From NCBI GenBank assembly GCA_944325545.1, contig CALVAM010000004.1, positions 35,086 to 99,085 on the forward strand: a stretch of 64,000 nucleotides of DNA, read 5' to 3'. The translations under genes and the position numbers were made by a program. This DNA is from Candidatus Gastranaerophilales bacterium. Its GTDB lineage: Bacteria > Cyanobacteriota > Vampirovibrionia > Gastranaerophilales > Gastranaerophilaceae. The notes below the pieces were generated by a model, which saw only the letters and a program-made list of their open reading frames with translations, was not told the DNA's origin and did no database searches. This document shows, piece by piece, positions 56,010 to 63,606 of this stretch. The first letter of the stretch is position 1; the number at the start of each line of letters is the position of its first letter.

Positions 56010-57605
56010 TTAATCGTCAAGTTTAAATCTTATTCTTCCAAGTTGATTAATTACAATAGGTTCATTTATTTTTTTGATATAATCACAAGTCAAAACATCT
56101 TTATCAAAAGGATATTTTTCAATATAGAGTTCGTCAGGTGCTAAAATATCATAATCCGCACCTGCTGACATTAAAAATTCATCAGTTACGACTCTATAAA
56201 ATTTATCTTTTCTTGGATTTTCAACATCAATTTTATGTTCTTTACCTTCTTTATCAATAAAATTCATCTCAACAAGTTCCCCTTCTTCAGGATCTACTGT
56301 GTAATTAAGTCCTGAAACCGCTAACAAGCCAGGTTTATGTGCTGGAGAATCATAAGTAACTTCAATTGCTTTTTTGAAAGAATCAACAATTGTTTTTTCA
56401 GAAACATTCGCAACAACAACATAATCAAGGAATGGTGCCATATCTTTCACATCTCTCGAATCTAAAACGCCTTCGTGAAAAAAGTTTCTGACTCCGCTAT
56501 GATGCCAAAGGGCAATATCAGAATTTGTCATTTCACGCATAGCATCACAAACAAAATTTGCATGAGGATTTTCTTCCGCTAAACTTTCCGGAGGAGGAAG
56601 TGCCTCTTTTACATAACCTACCCTTTCAGGGACTCCCAATAAATTATCGAACACATATTGATTAATCATATTTTTATGAAATAAACGAGTCTCACCTAAA
56701 TTGTTTTGAGCTTTCGTGATTACCCCATTTTCATCAAATGTTAAATTTAATTTCCCAAAATAACTGCCATCACGACCGGCTTCCGTAATAATAATAGGCT
56801 CTCCTGATTTTGAATAAAATAAATTTTCACCTTCTTTAATTCCTTTTAATAGTTCATGTGTATGCCCACCAACTATTACATCAATTCCATCAACTTCTTC
56901 CGCAACTTTAACATCACGTTTATGTCCCATATGCGAAAGTAATATTATTTTATTAATACCTTGTTCTTTAAATTTATCAACTTCTTCTTGAATAGCCTCT
57001 ATCGTATCATCTAAATCCGCAACTGAACAATCAGTATAATAATTAGGATGTGTTAATCTCTCTAACATATCCATTGGAGAAGCTCCAATTAAACCAATTT
57101 TTTCACCTTTTACCTCAACTATTGTAGATTTTTTTAAATGATTCTTTAAATCAGCACGACCATTTTTCTTTATTTCTTCAGAATTTTGCTTGTCTAAAGG
57201 TATTTGTTCAAAATTAATAGCTAAAAGCTCACCATTAAATCTATTAATTGCATCTATACAATCTTTTTGAGCCATGTCAAGTTCGTGATTGCCAAGTGCT
57301 GAACCCTTAATGTCTGCAATATTTAAAAATTTTGTTGTTACAAGATGGATTTTATCATTTTTTTCATCACCAATATCATTATCTCCGGCTGAAAGTTTTA
57401 AATCGCCATCAATACCTGATAAGATTCTCATCATATTATTAGTTTGTCCGTGAATATCATTGATATATCCGATAGACATTTCAAAAGAGTCTTTTGGAGG
57501 TGTTTTTTCTAAATTATTTTCTTTTTTAGAATTTTCAACAGTATTTCTTTTGAAAGTTATTTTATTTATTGGATTTGTTATTATGGTCGATATTCTTAAA
57601 TTCAT
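56010..57605 (-). CDS. 5'-nucleotidase/metallophosphatase-family protein (UshA-like), copy 2
   Basis: Tandem paralogue of the 54387 gene, 531 aa. It has the same metal-site motifs (INDIHGQ, SAGDNDIGDE, ALGNHELD, LLSHMGH, VIVGGHTHE) and C-terminal domain (FVCDAMREM, LAVSGLNYTV). The N-terminus again lacks a standard signal and has a basic element NKITFKRN at the position matching the first copy. The ATG at 57605 has AGAAGG at good spacing; GTG at 57611 overlaps that site. A 48-base gap separates the two copies. Confidence 0.82.
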   Translation of the reverse strand: MNLRISTIITNPINKITFKRNTVENSKKENNLEKTPPKDSFEMSIGYINDIHGQTNNMMRILSGIDGDLKLSAGDNDIGDEKNDKIHLVTTKFLNIADIKGSALGNHELDMAQKDCIDAINRFNGELLAINFEQIPLDKQNSEEIKKNGRADLKNHLKKSTIVEVKGEKIGLIGASPMDMLERLTHPNYYTDCSVADLDDTIEAIQEEVDKFKEQGINKIILLSHMGHKRDVKVAEEVDGIDVIVGGHTHELLKGIKEGENLFYSKSGEPIIITEAGRDGSYFGKLNLTFDENGVITKAQNNLGETRLFHKNMINQYVFDNLLGVPERVGYVKEALPPPESLAEENPHANFVCDAMREMTNSDIALWHHSGVRNFFHEGVLDSRDVKDMAPFLDYVVVANVSEKTIVDSFKKAIEVTYDSPAHKPGLLAVSGLNYTVDPEEGELVEMNFIDKEGKEHKIDVENPRKDKFYRVVTDEFLMSAGADYDILAPDELYIEKYPFDKDVLTCDYIKKINEPIVINQLGRIRFKLDD

Positions 57606-57687
57606 TTTCACCTTCTTATTCTTTCTGATAAATATAAATTCGGTGAAAAATATTTTTGCTTAGATTAATCCAGATTTTTACAAATAT

Positions 57688-58299
57688 TTACATTGATAAA
57701 ATCGTAAGAACTTTTCTTAAAATTTCTTCCGAATTTGATTTATCATTTATGGTTGACATTACTTTATTTATTGCATCACCTATTTCACCTTCGCTATACC
57801 CCAATGATAAAAGAATAGCTTGAGTATCTTCAAACGCTTGATTTTGAGAAATTGTAGAAAAACTACATTTTGGAATTTCTACTTTCATCAATTTATCTTT
57901 AAGTTCAAGAATAATTTTTTGGGCCAATTTAGGTCCAACCCCTTTTGCTCGTGTTAGCTCTTTAAAATTTCCATCTATAACAAGAGAAATTAAATCACAA
58001 GCATCAAATTCACTTAAAAGAGCAATTGCCATTTTAGCACCAACGCCGGATACAGATAAAAGAATTTGAAAAATATCCCTCGTTTCTTTTGAAAAAAATC
58101 CATATATGGACATATTATCTTCTCTATGCACAAGATGAACATAAATTTTCTTTAAATTTTCATCATTCACTTCGAAACAAGAAAAATCCTTTTCTGTCAC
58201 TTCTAATAAATACCCGACATTTGCAACTTCTATAGTAACAAATAAACCTTTTGAAGAATTCTTCTTATCAGTAATCAGCCCTTTCAGATAATCAAACAT
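57688..58299 (-). CDS. ruvA: Holliday junction branch migration protein RuvA
   Basis: RuvA binds four-way junctions and loads RuvB. The 203-aa protein begins MFDYLKGLITDK and has LVHREDNMSIYGF (domain I), the two helix-hairpin-helix motifs LLSVSGVGAKMAIALLS and LTRAKGVGPKLAQKII (domain II), and a C-terminal domain III with ALLSLGYSEGEI. The ATG at 58299 has GGAAGGA upstream. A longer reading would start inside the tRNA-Ser antisense strand and is an artefact. No ruvB or ruvC is nearby. Confidence 0.94.
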   Translation of the reverse strand: MFDYLKGLITDKKNSSKGLFVTIEVANVGYLLEVTEKDFSCFEVNDENLKKIYVHLVHREDNMSIYGFFSKETRDIFQILLSVSGVGAKMAIALLSEFDACDLISLVIDGNFKELTRAKGVGPKLAQKIILELKDKLMKVEIPKCSFSTISQNQAFEDTQAILLSLGYSEGEIGDAINKVMSTINDKSNSEEILRKVLTILSM

Positions 58300-58409
58300 A
58301 GATATCCTTCCCTCTGGAACCATTCTATAACAAAAATAAATAATTAAAATCCTCTTTACAAAAAAAAATGTTTTATGTAGAATAATATTGTTACCAATTG
58401 AATACCTTT

Positions 58410-58499
58410 GGAGGAGTGCCAGAGCGGTTGATTGGAGCGGTCTTGAAAACCGTCGTACGTGCGAGCGTACCGTGGGTTCGAATCCCACCTCCTCCTCCA
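58410..58499 (+). tRNA. tRNA-Ser (UGA anticodon)
   Basis: A class II tRNA of 90 bases. Acceptor GGAGGAG (58410-58416) pairs with CTCCTCC (58489-58495), D-arm and anticodon arm follow with TGA in CTTGAAA, a long variable arm (GTACGTGCGAGCGTAC) and the T-arm GTGGG-TTCGAAT-CCCAC. CCA is encoded (58497-58499). The discriminator base read from this folding is T rather than the G usual in serine tRNAs. Confidence 0.95.
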
Positions 58500-58506
58500 T
58501 TAAAAG

Positions 58507-58529
58507 AGAGTCCTTTCGGACTCTTTTTT
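58507..58529 (+). terminator. Terminator after tRNA-Ser
   Basis: AGAGTCC (58507-58513), loop TTTC, GGACTCT (58518-58524) followed by T tract. It lies 7 bases after the CCA end. Confidence 0.85.
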
Positions 58530-58857
58530 GGTACATTCTATTTATATATAAATTCTAGTAATACAATAAAATAAAACAAGTGTGTAATTTAACGGGACAT
58601 TTTATCTGAACGCATAAAAAGACTATTCGGCAAAGTTGGCTTTGTGTTTAAGTTTTAGCAGTCGGAAGTAATCGTTTTATATGTTACAAAATGGTCTTTT
58701 GATGGTCATCATTGTCCGATTACTGTCCAAGAATTGACTTAAATTTTCTATTTTAAAACCAACGTTATAGTCTATTTCGCCCTCACAATCTAACTTGTAC
58801 GGCTAAAACGATTATTTGACATTTTAAGTAAATAAAGTCCGGTTACTATAAAAAGTT
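58530..58857. other. 328-base stretch without a recognisable gene
   Basis: All frames are closed by stops. A plus-strand fragment at about 58603-58651 reads DILSERIKRLFGKVGFVFKF before a stop, which may be debris of an old gene, but no family is recognised. No repeat or strong hairpin is visible. Confidence 0.4.
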
Positions 58858-59202
58858 TTAAATTTTATGCTTCTCTCCCCATTCACATAATGAATATAGT
58901 ATAGGAATAAGTGATTTCCCTTTTTCCGATAACGAATATTCAACCTTAGGAGGAATTTGCGGATATTCTTTTCTTATGATTAAATCATCCGCTTCAAGTT
59001 CTTTTAATACATTACTTAATGTTTTATGTGAAATCATTTTTAAATATTTTTGTAATTGATTAAAGCGAATTACTTTATGTCTATATAGAGCATATAAAAT
59101 TGTTAGTTTATATTTTCCGCTTATTAGAGATAGAGTATAATTAAATCCAGTTTCTTCAAAACTTTCAACACTATTTATGCAATCTTTTTCTTCTTTTTCC
59201 AT
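58858..59202 (-). CDS. HxlR-family winged-helix regulator
   Basis: The 114-aa protein is a typical HxlR/YodB/HypR-type winged helix: SVESFEETGFNYTLSLISGK, YKLTILYALYRHKVIRFNQL, ISHKTLSNVLKELEADDLI and KVEYSLSEKGKSLIPIL. Many members sense redox or aldehyde stress through a cysteine near the N-terminus; Cys8 lies there in EKDCINS. The ATG at 59202 has AAAGGA at good spacing. The divergent gene 101 bases away is probably its target. Confidence 0.85.
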   Translation of the reverse strand: MEKEEKDCINSVESFEETGFNYTLSLISGKYKLTILYALYRHKVIRFNQLQKYLKMISHKTLSNVLKELEADDLIIRKEYPQIPPKVEYSLSEKGKSLIPILYSLCEWGEKHKI

Positions 59203-59216
59203 AAATGGTTCCTTTA

Positions 59217-59247
59217 AAGTAAGTAGGTTACCTAAATATCCGTACTT
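59217..59247. promoter_or_regulatory. Candidate HxlR operator
   Basis: AAGTA direct copies at 59217-59221 and 59221-59225 face TACTT at 59243-59247, around a GGTTACC centre. It lies between the divergent hxlR-type and NTF2-like genes and overlaps the leader of the regulator gene, as expected for autoregulation. Inference from symmetry and place. Confidence 0.4.
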
Positions 59248-59274
59248 GAATAAATTACCGCTAAAGTTTATCAT
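59246..59274 (+). promoter_or_regulatory. Predicted promoter of the NTF2-like gene
   Basis: TTGAAT (59246-59251), 17 bases, TATCAT (59269-59274), 29 bases before the ATG at 59304; its -35 box overlaps the candidate operator, so the HxlR-type protein could block it. Confidence 0.5.
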
Positions 59275-59303
59275 GCTTCTTGTAAAAAGTAAAGGAGGAT
59301 TAT

Positions 59304-59684
59304 ATGAGAGAACAAATTGAGGAATATAATGTAGTTGAAAATTTGGCAAGAAAATTTATTGAAGCTGTTAAAAATGGTAATGGTGAAATTGTAAAACCTT
59401 ATTTTTATGAAAAGGCAAGCTTCTTTGGTCAATTAAATGAAAAAGAATATCAATCAGGTTCAATTCAACTTTTCTACGATACTATAGATAAAATGGGGGC
59501 TTGCACAGATGATTATGTCGCAAGAGTGGATGTTATTACATTAGAAAAAACCATTGCGGTAGTGAGGGTTATTGAAGATAATTGGCACGGGTATAAATTC
59601 ACAGATTTATTAATTATGAATAAGATTAATGGTGATTGGAAAATTGTTGCAAAAGTTTATGATACATTATCTTATGGAGAGTAG
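59304..59684 (+). CDS. NTF2-like / lumazine-binding-like small protein
   Basis: The 126-aa protein follows the nuclear transport factor 2-like fold of the putative lumazine-binding group: NLARKFIEAVKNGNGEIVKPYFYE, a central SGSIQLFYDTIDKMG and the closing GYKFTDLLIMNKINGDWKIVAKVYD. Such proteins often sit beside HxlR regulators; the biochemical role is unknown. AAAGGAGG precedes the ATG. Its TAG stop touches the first unit of the 148-bp tandem repeat. Confidence 0.75.
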   Translation: MREQIEEYNVVENLARKFIEAVKNGNGEIVKPYFYEKASFFGQLNEKEYQSGSIQLFYDTIDKMGACTDDYVARVDVITLEKTIAVVRVIEDNWHGYKFTDLLIMNKINGDWKIVAKVYDTLSYGE

Positions 59685-59687
59685 CTT

Positions 59688-59709
59688 GTAGGGTGCAATT
59701 TTTTGCACC
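59688..59709 (+). repeat. REP-like palindrome, family A, copy 2
   Basis: GTAG then arms GGTGCAA and TTGCACC around TTTT, identical to the copy at 26711. Lies 3 bases after the NTF2-like gene stop, where it could act as a transcript end. Confidence 0.75.
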
Positions 59710-59835
59710 AAAAATACATTTTACAGAGAGAAATTACAACTTTTCTAAAAAATAAATAATAATGATTTTTCCGGTGTAAAAGAACAAGCAGTTCAGGAAT
59801 ATTTGACAGACAGTTCAGGAATTTTGGGGCAGCTT

Positions 59836-59857
59836 GTAGGGTGCAATTTTTTGCACC
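59836..59857 (+). repeat. REP-like palindrome, family A, copy 3
   Basis: Same sequence as copy 2, 148 bases further on in the second tandem unit. Confidence 0.75.
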
Positions 59858-59995
59858 AAAAATACATTTTACAGAGAGAAATTACAACTTTTCTAAAAAA
59901 TAAATAATAATGATTTTTCCGGTGTAAAAGAACAAGCAGTTCAGGAATATTTGACAGACAGTTCAGGAATTTTGGGGGCAGATAAATTTAGTTTT

Positions 59996-60028
59996 GATGC
60001 GGTAAATCATAGATTTACCACATCCTAC
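59996..60028 (-). repeat. REP-like palindrome, family B, copy 2
   Basis: Minus strand GTAG followed by arms GATGTGGTAAATC and GATTTACCGCATC around a 3-base loop TAT (TTT in the copy at 25895). It faces the two family-A copies in opposite orientation, forming a composite cluster. Confidence 0.75.
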
Positions 60029-60089
60029 TTACTTTTCTTATGACGGTTCAAACATAGTCATTTTTAATTATCTTTGATTATGACAAATT

Positions 60090-61196
60090 TTAATCAATCA
60101 ATGACAAACATTTATCTTTAATATCAAGAGCAACTTCCCGAGCCTGTTTTTCTTTTATTCCGATATTTTTTGCAACATTGAGAATATCTTCTAAACTTGG
60201 ATTTTTACCCTCACCATTGATTGTCGTTGAGTGTTCTCCGTTGAATGATGAACTGTAAGTTAAATCATAAGCAGGGGATAGTTGCCATTCTTTTTTACTT
60301 TCATCATACAAAAACGAAAAATTCTTTGAATGATCATCTCTGTTGTGCGCAAAAACATTAAAGCACATAAGTCTATATAACTGCTCAATATCCTGATAAT
60401 TTTTCGTTAATTCGAGAGTCAATTTCATCAAAATATTGTAATCAAGATTCGGCAAGCGATGGCTTGTTTCTAATAGTCCGCTAACTGAAACCATATGTAC
60501 TTTTTTACCGTTTTCTCTATCAAATCGTTTTATACCGAAATATCCCGAATAAATTTTAGAATCAAAAAGTTTTGTTTCACTCATTTTTATCCCGCAATCT
60601 TTTGCGACAAGAGAGTATTTGTATTCCTGCTCTCCAATATATTTAGGATCCTGTGAAGATGGGAATTTTATTATCCAGTCTTCTCCGTTTATTTTGGTTA
60701 GAATCTTTGGTCTTGCTCCGCCTGACGAACCGCCAAGTTTAAAAAGTTCATCCAAGTTATCAGAGCTTTGTGACTCTAATATTTTTGAACATTCTTGTGC
60801 AAGCTTGTCATAATAAGATTCTTCTTGTGGAGTTTCAAATCTGTGTTCAGGCTTATATGTCAAAGCTCCCATACCGCTTTCTTGTACAACTGCAAGCCGA
60901 TTTAAATTATCAATTTCACTTGGGTTGATATTGTTTTTTAGCAAAAGACGATCAACAAGCAATCTTCCCCAACCGTCAGGCAAACTGTCATTAAACACCC
61001 CAAATAGCCCCTCGAACGGTTCAAATTTTGGCAAATATACTTTTTTCTGTAACGGTAGTGAGAATGGCGAAATGCTAAAACCGGTAGCAAGCCACTCGTT
61101 ATCATATTCAAATGCAACAAGCCTATCAGGAGTTTTAGCCAAAGTTCCGACTAATTTATCATTATAAAAAGCTTTCAGATATTTATAATTATCCAT
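60090..61196 (-). CDS. hipA: HipA-family kinase (type II toxin-like)
   Basis: HipA proteins are Ser/Thr kinases; in E. coli HipA phosphorylates glutamyl-tRNA synthetase and causes persistence. The 368-aa protein has the N-terminal coupling domain (FSISPFSLPLQKKVYLP, FNDSLPDGWGRLLVDRLL), SGMGALTYKPE, the Gly-rich loop LGGSSGGARPK, the kinase HRD-like catalytic block FNVFAHNRDDHSKNFSFLYD near residue 285 and metal-binding LSPAYDLTYS. It is shorter than E. coli HipA (440 aa). It overlaps the antitoxin-like XRE gene by 8 bases. The true target is unknown. Confidence 0.88.
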   Translation of the reverse strand: MDNYKYLKAFYNDKLVGTLAKTPDRLVAFEYDNEWLATGFSISPFSLPLQKKVYLPKFEPFEGLFGVFNDSLPDGWGRLLVDRLLLKNNINPSEIDNLNRLAVVQESGMGALTYKPEHRFETPQEESYYDKLAQECSKILESQSSDNLDELFKLGGSSGGARPKILTKINGEDWIIKFPSSQDPKYIGEQEYKYSLVAKDCGIKMSETKLFDSKIYSGYFGIKRFDRENGKKVHMVSVSGLLETSHRLPNLDYNILMKLTLELTKNYQDIEQLYRLMCFNVFAHNRDDHSKNFSFLYDESKKEWQLSPAYDLTYSSSFNGEHSTTINGEGKNPSLEDILNVAKNIGIKEKQAREVALDIKDKCLSLID

Positions 61197-61467
61197 TAAT
61201 TACCTCATCAATCGAAGCATAAGTTTTTTGTGTAAATAAATTTTCAAAGTCATTATCTAAATCAAGAGCAATAGCAATTTTAATAAAAGATTGCAGAGAA
61301 ATTTCATACTTCGTTTCAAACCTTTTAATGCTGCCTAAGCTAACACCAGATTTTTGTGCTAAAGCTTCTTGTGAAATTTTTAGCTTTTTTCGGTTTTCTT
61401 TAATTTTATCCGCTAAACTTTTGGCAATTTCATTGGGAGTTTTTTGGTTTAAAAATTGATTGGTCAT
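61189..61467 (-). CDS. hipB: HipB-like XRE antitoxin/regulator
   Basis: This 92-aa protein has one XRE helix-turn-helix (KENRKKLKISQEALAQKSGV, then SLGSIKRFE) and a short dimer region. It would neutralise HipA and repress the pair. The ATG at 61467 is chosen: TTGACT (61503-61498), 17 bases, TAATGT (61480-61475) puts the transcript start at about 61468, so the message seems leaderless and there is no ribosome site. The TTG at 61503 is the -35 box. It precedes hipA with an overlap. Confidence 0.8.
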   Translation of the reverse strand: MTNQFLNQKTPNEIAKSLADKIKENRKKLKISQEALAQKSGVSLGSIKRFETKYEISLQSFIKIAIALDLDNDFENLFTQKTYASIDEVING

Positions 61468-61474
61468 AGATAAT

Positions 61475-61523
61475 ACATTAATCGATTTTATTAAAAAAGT
61501 CAATAATTAGATAATATATTATC
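61475..61523 (-). promoter_or_regulatory. hipB promoter and candidate operator palindrome
   Basis: The -35 (TTGACT) and -10 (TAATGT) boxes lie at 61503-61475 on the minus strand. Just upstream is a perfect 14-bp palindrome GATAATATATTATC (61510-61523), and a half-site ATTATC recurs at 61474-61469 across the predicted start. Two flanking sites fit autorepression by HipB. Confidence 0.5.
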
Positions 61524-61583
61524 CGATTATCACCACGCATCACAATTTTATTATGATGTATTTTTATCAACTTTTGACAAAAT

Positions 61584-62729
61584 TTAAACCTTAAGTTTAG
61601 GTTTAATATTAGAAATTGTTGTATCCGGAATTGCAAGCTTACCCTTTTCTAAGCCTAACAAAAACTCTATTTCATCAGAATTTAAAGCCAAATCAACACT
61701 TATATCTTCTAATAACGATTGAACTGTATGAATATTGTTATCTAAAAGCAAATCAATTGCATATTTCAGCATTGTAGGCTCTGGAATTATAATTGAATCA
61801 TCATATGGTTCATGCGTCTTCCAACCCTTTTGTGACATTTTTTTCATTAAGTACTGATATTGATTGTATGTCATTAAATTCAAATTATATGCACGAATAA
61901 TCATCGCTGATATTGAAACATTCCACTTTTTCTTTAATCTGACATAATAATCTAAACTGTACCGATATCTTTCAGGAAGGTCTTTTATAAATGCTTCCTT
62001 TGGCAATAAAAATGAAGCGGCAAATTCATTGGCTTGCTTTTCTAAAAATTTAAATTCTTCTCTTGAAATAGCTTCTATATCTTCACTTTTTGGATGTAGC
62101 AGTATATGTCCTAATTCATGAGCCGCATCAAATTGTATCCTTGAGAAAGAAGGTTTATTTTTAGACAAAGTAACTATATATCTTTCCTCGTCATTTATTT
62201 GTATTGATTGATTAAAGGCATCAATATCATCAGTATCTGTTTTTGTAAGTAAAACAATTAGTCCTTGTTTTTCAAGCAAATGAATTATATTTGTAATTGG
62301 TTCTAAACCTAATCCCCAGAACTCTCTTATTTTTAATGAAAAAGCCTCAATATCTCCATCAAAATCAATATTATTTGGAATATTTAAAACAGGGAAATCC
62401 ATATATTTTAATAGATATTCGCATAATTGAGCTCTAAACTGGTTCTGTAATTTTTGTTGTTCTCTGTATTTTTTATTAGTAGTTAACAATGCTCTGAAAT
62501 ACGGAGTTCCTGCTGGTATAGTTTTTTTATTTTGAAAGAAAAATTGTCTTGGAAAGTTTAATTCTTTAATTATTTTAAATAAATTTTCTACCTCGGGAAT
62601 AATTTTATCCGTTTCATACAAAGATATTGTTTGTTTTTTTACTCCAATTTTTTGAGCAAGCTCTTCAGTTGTTAATCCTCTGTAGGTTCGAGCAATTTTT
62701 AACTGTTCACCGCTAAATTTATTTTTCAT
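61584..62729 (-). CDS. XRE-type regulator fused to ImmA/IrrE metalloprotease
   Basis: The 381-aa protein has an N-terminal XRE helix-turn-helix (residues 5-60: LKIARTYRGLTTEELAQKIG, VKKQTISLYE) and an ImmA/IrrE-type peptidase domain with the zinc motif AAHELGHILLH near residue 205 and NEFAASFLLP downstream. ImmA cleaves phage or ICE repressors and IrrE/DdrO controls DNA damage response; fused XRE-peptidase proteins occur in mobile elements and toxin-antitoxin-like loci. It is 6 bases after the 62736 gene. Its target repressor may be itself. Confidence 0.88.
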   Translation of the reverse strand: MKNKFSGEQLKIARTYRGLTTEELAQKIGVKKQTISLYETDKIIPEVENLFKIIKELNFPRQFFFQNKKTIPAGTPYFRALLTTNKKYREQQKLQNQFRAQLCEYLLKYMDFPVLNIPNNIDFDGDIEAFSLKIREFWGLGLEPITNIIHLLEKQGLIVLLTKTDTDDIDAFNQSIQINDEERYIVTLSKNKPSFSRIQFDAAHELGHILLHPKSEDIEAISREEFKFLEKQANEFAASFLLPKEAFIKDLPERYRYSLDYYVRLKKKWNVSISAMIIRAYNLNLMTYNQYQYLMKKMSQKGWKTHEPYDDSIIIPEPTMLKYAIDLLLDNNIHTVQSLLEDISVDLALNSDEIEFLLGLEKGKLAIPDTTISNIKPKLKV

Positions 62730-62735
62730 TATACT

Positions 62736-63482
62736 TTATTCTTCCTCATTAACATCTTTTTCATCATTTTTATCATTTTTAATTTCTGGCATTGTATCTT
62801 TGTCCTGTACTAAGAAATCTTTCTTTAATGTCGGTTTTATTATATCTACATCGTTAGATTTTTTAGTATCATCAAGGAATGTATAACTTGGTTTCAGATA
62901 TTGACTCCAATTCTCTTCTTCAACTAATTCTAACGCAGAATTGAAAATGTATGCTTTTAATTCTTGTACATTATAACCGCTTTTTTTAATTGTAATTATA
63001 CAATGTCTAAATTCTTTGTCTGTTTGCAATTCAAGATTTGAGCACAATTCTTTCAATTGTCGTTCAAGTTCATCTTCGGGAAATAACTCTGTCTCAATTC
63101 CCGGAATAGTTATTTGGTGGGTTTTACCTTCCAACCCTTTATTTTTAAGGGACAAAATGTCTATATAATGTGGTACTTCACGTTTTTTGTCTTTTAAAAT
63201 TTTGTTAAGAGCATCTTCACTCATGCAGGTAAAAAGAAGATTTGAATTTAAATCAAGCAATAACAATAATTCATAAAAGCCACGTCTTACAATATCGTAT
63301 CTTAAATTAGCATCGCAAAAAGAAATAAGAATGCCATTTGTTAAATCACGCGGTAGCATATTTTTGTAATTACTGGTAGGGGTATTTATTTGTTTAACCC
63401 AATATTCTAATTCTTCCCCAAAGCCTTCGATATGGCTATTTGCTATTCTTTGTTTTAATTCTTCACTAATTTTCTCGAGCAT
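62736..63482 (-). CDS. Protein of unknown function paired with XRE-ImmA
   Basis: I do not firmly recognise this 248-aa protein. It is charged and partly helical with an N-terminal KISEELKQRIANSHIEGFGEE and a central YDIVRRGFYELLLLLDLNSN-type hydrophobic core; the tail (EIKNDKNDEKDVNEEE) is acidic and probably disordered. The pattern loosely recalls DUF5986-type proteins linked to XRE-ImmA genes, but this is from memory and unsure. Its start codon lies in a hairpin (63479-63501) and it precedes the XRE-ImmA gene by 6 bases, so the two form one unit. Confidence 0.55.
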   Translation of the reverse strand: MLEKISEELKQRIANSHIEGFGEELEYWVKQINTPTSNYKNMLPRDLTNGILISFCDANLRYDIVRRGFYELLLLLDLNSNLLFTCMSEDALNKILKDKKREVPHYIDILSLKNKGLEGKTHQITIPGIETELFPEDELERQLKELCSNLELQTDKEFRHCIITIKKSGYNVQELKAYIFNSALELVEEENWSQYLKPSYTFLDDTKKSNDVDIIKPTLKKDFLVQDKDTMPEIKNDKNDEKDVNEEE

Positions 63483-63501
63483 GTAAGCCTCCTTTACATG
63501 C
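63479..63501 (-). promoter_or_regulatory. Start-codon hairpin with ribosome site in the loop
   Basis: On the minus strand GCATGTAA, loop AGGAGGC, TTACATGC: an 8-bp perfect stem. The loop is a near-consensus ribosome site and the ATG of the 63482 gene is in the 3' arm. The 5' arm also has an ATG followed at once by TAA. Confidence 0.7.
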
Positions 63502-63606
63502 TATTATTTCTAAAAACTTAAAATTTATCAAGTATATTTATAATATTTGTTAAGATACCGTATGTATTTTACAAAAAGTTGTTTTTTGTCTTAAACTTAA
63601 AGATTC

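Larger units (their letters stand above)
59683..59978 (+). repeat. 148-bp tandem duplication containing a REP-like palindrome
   Basis: Unit 1 (59683-59830) is repeated at once as unit 2 (59831 to about 59978). They are identical as read except for one extra G in the G run at the end of unit 2. Each has a family-A palindrome near its start and two short CAGTTCAGGAAT repeats near its end. Near identity over non-coding DNA means a recent event. Confidence 0.9.

Noticed and set aside
58300..58536. N-terminal extension of the ruvA reading frame by 79 codons
   Set aside because: It runs antisense through the tRNA-Ser gene and gives the well-known spurious VGFEPTVRSHVRR-like peptide; a good ribosome site exists at the MFDYL start (58299).
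59203..59349. Extended N-terminus of the HxlR-type regulator
   Set aside because: It would overlap the divergent gene and its promoter; the ATG at 59202 has AAAGGA and fits the family's length.
59683..59978. Tandem repeat as a CRISPR array or insertion sequence
   Set aside because: Only two adjacent 148-bp units without spacers, no cas genes and no transposase frame or terminal inverted repeats.
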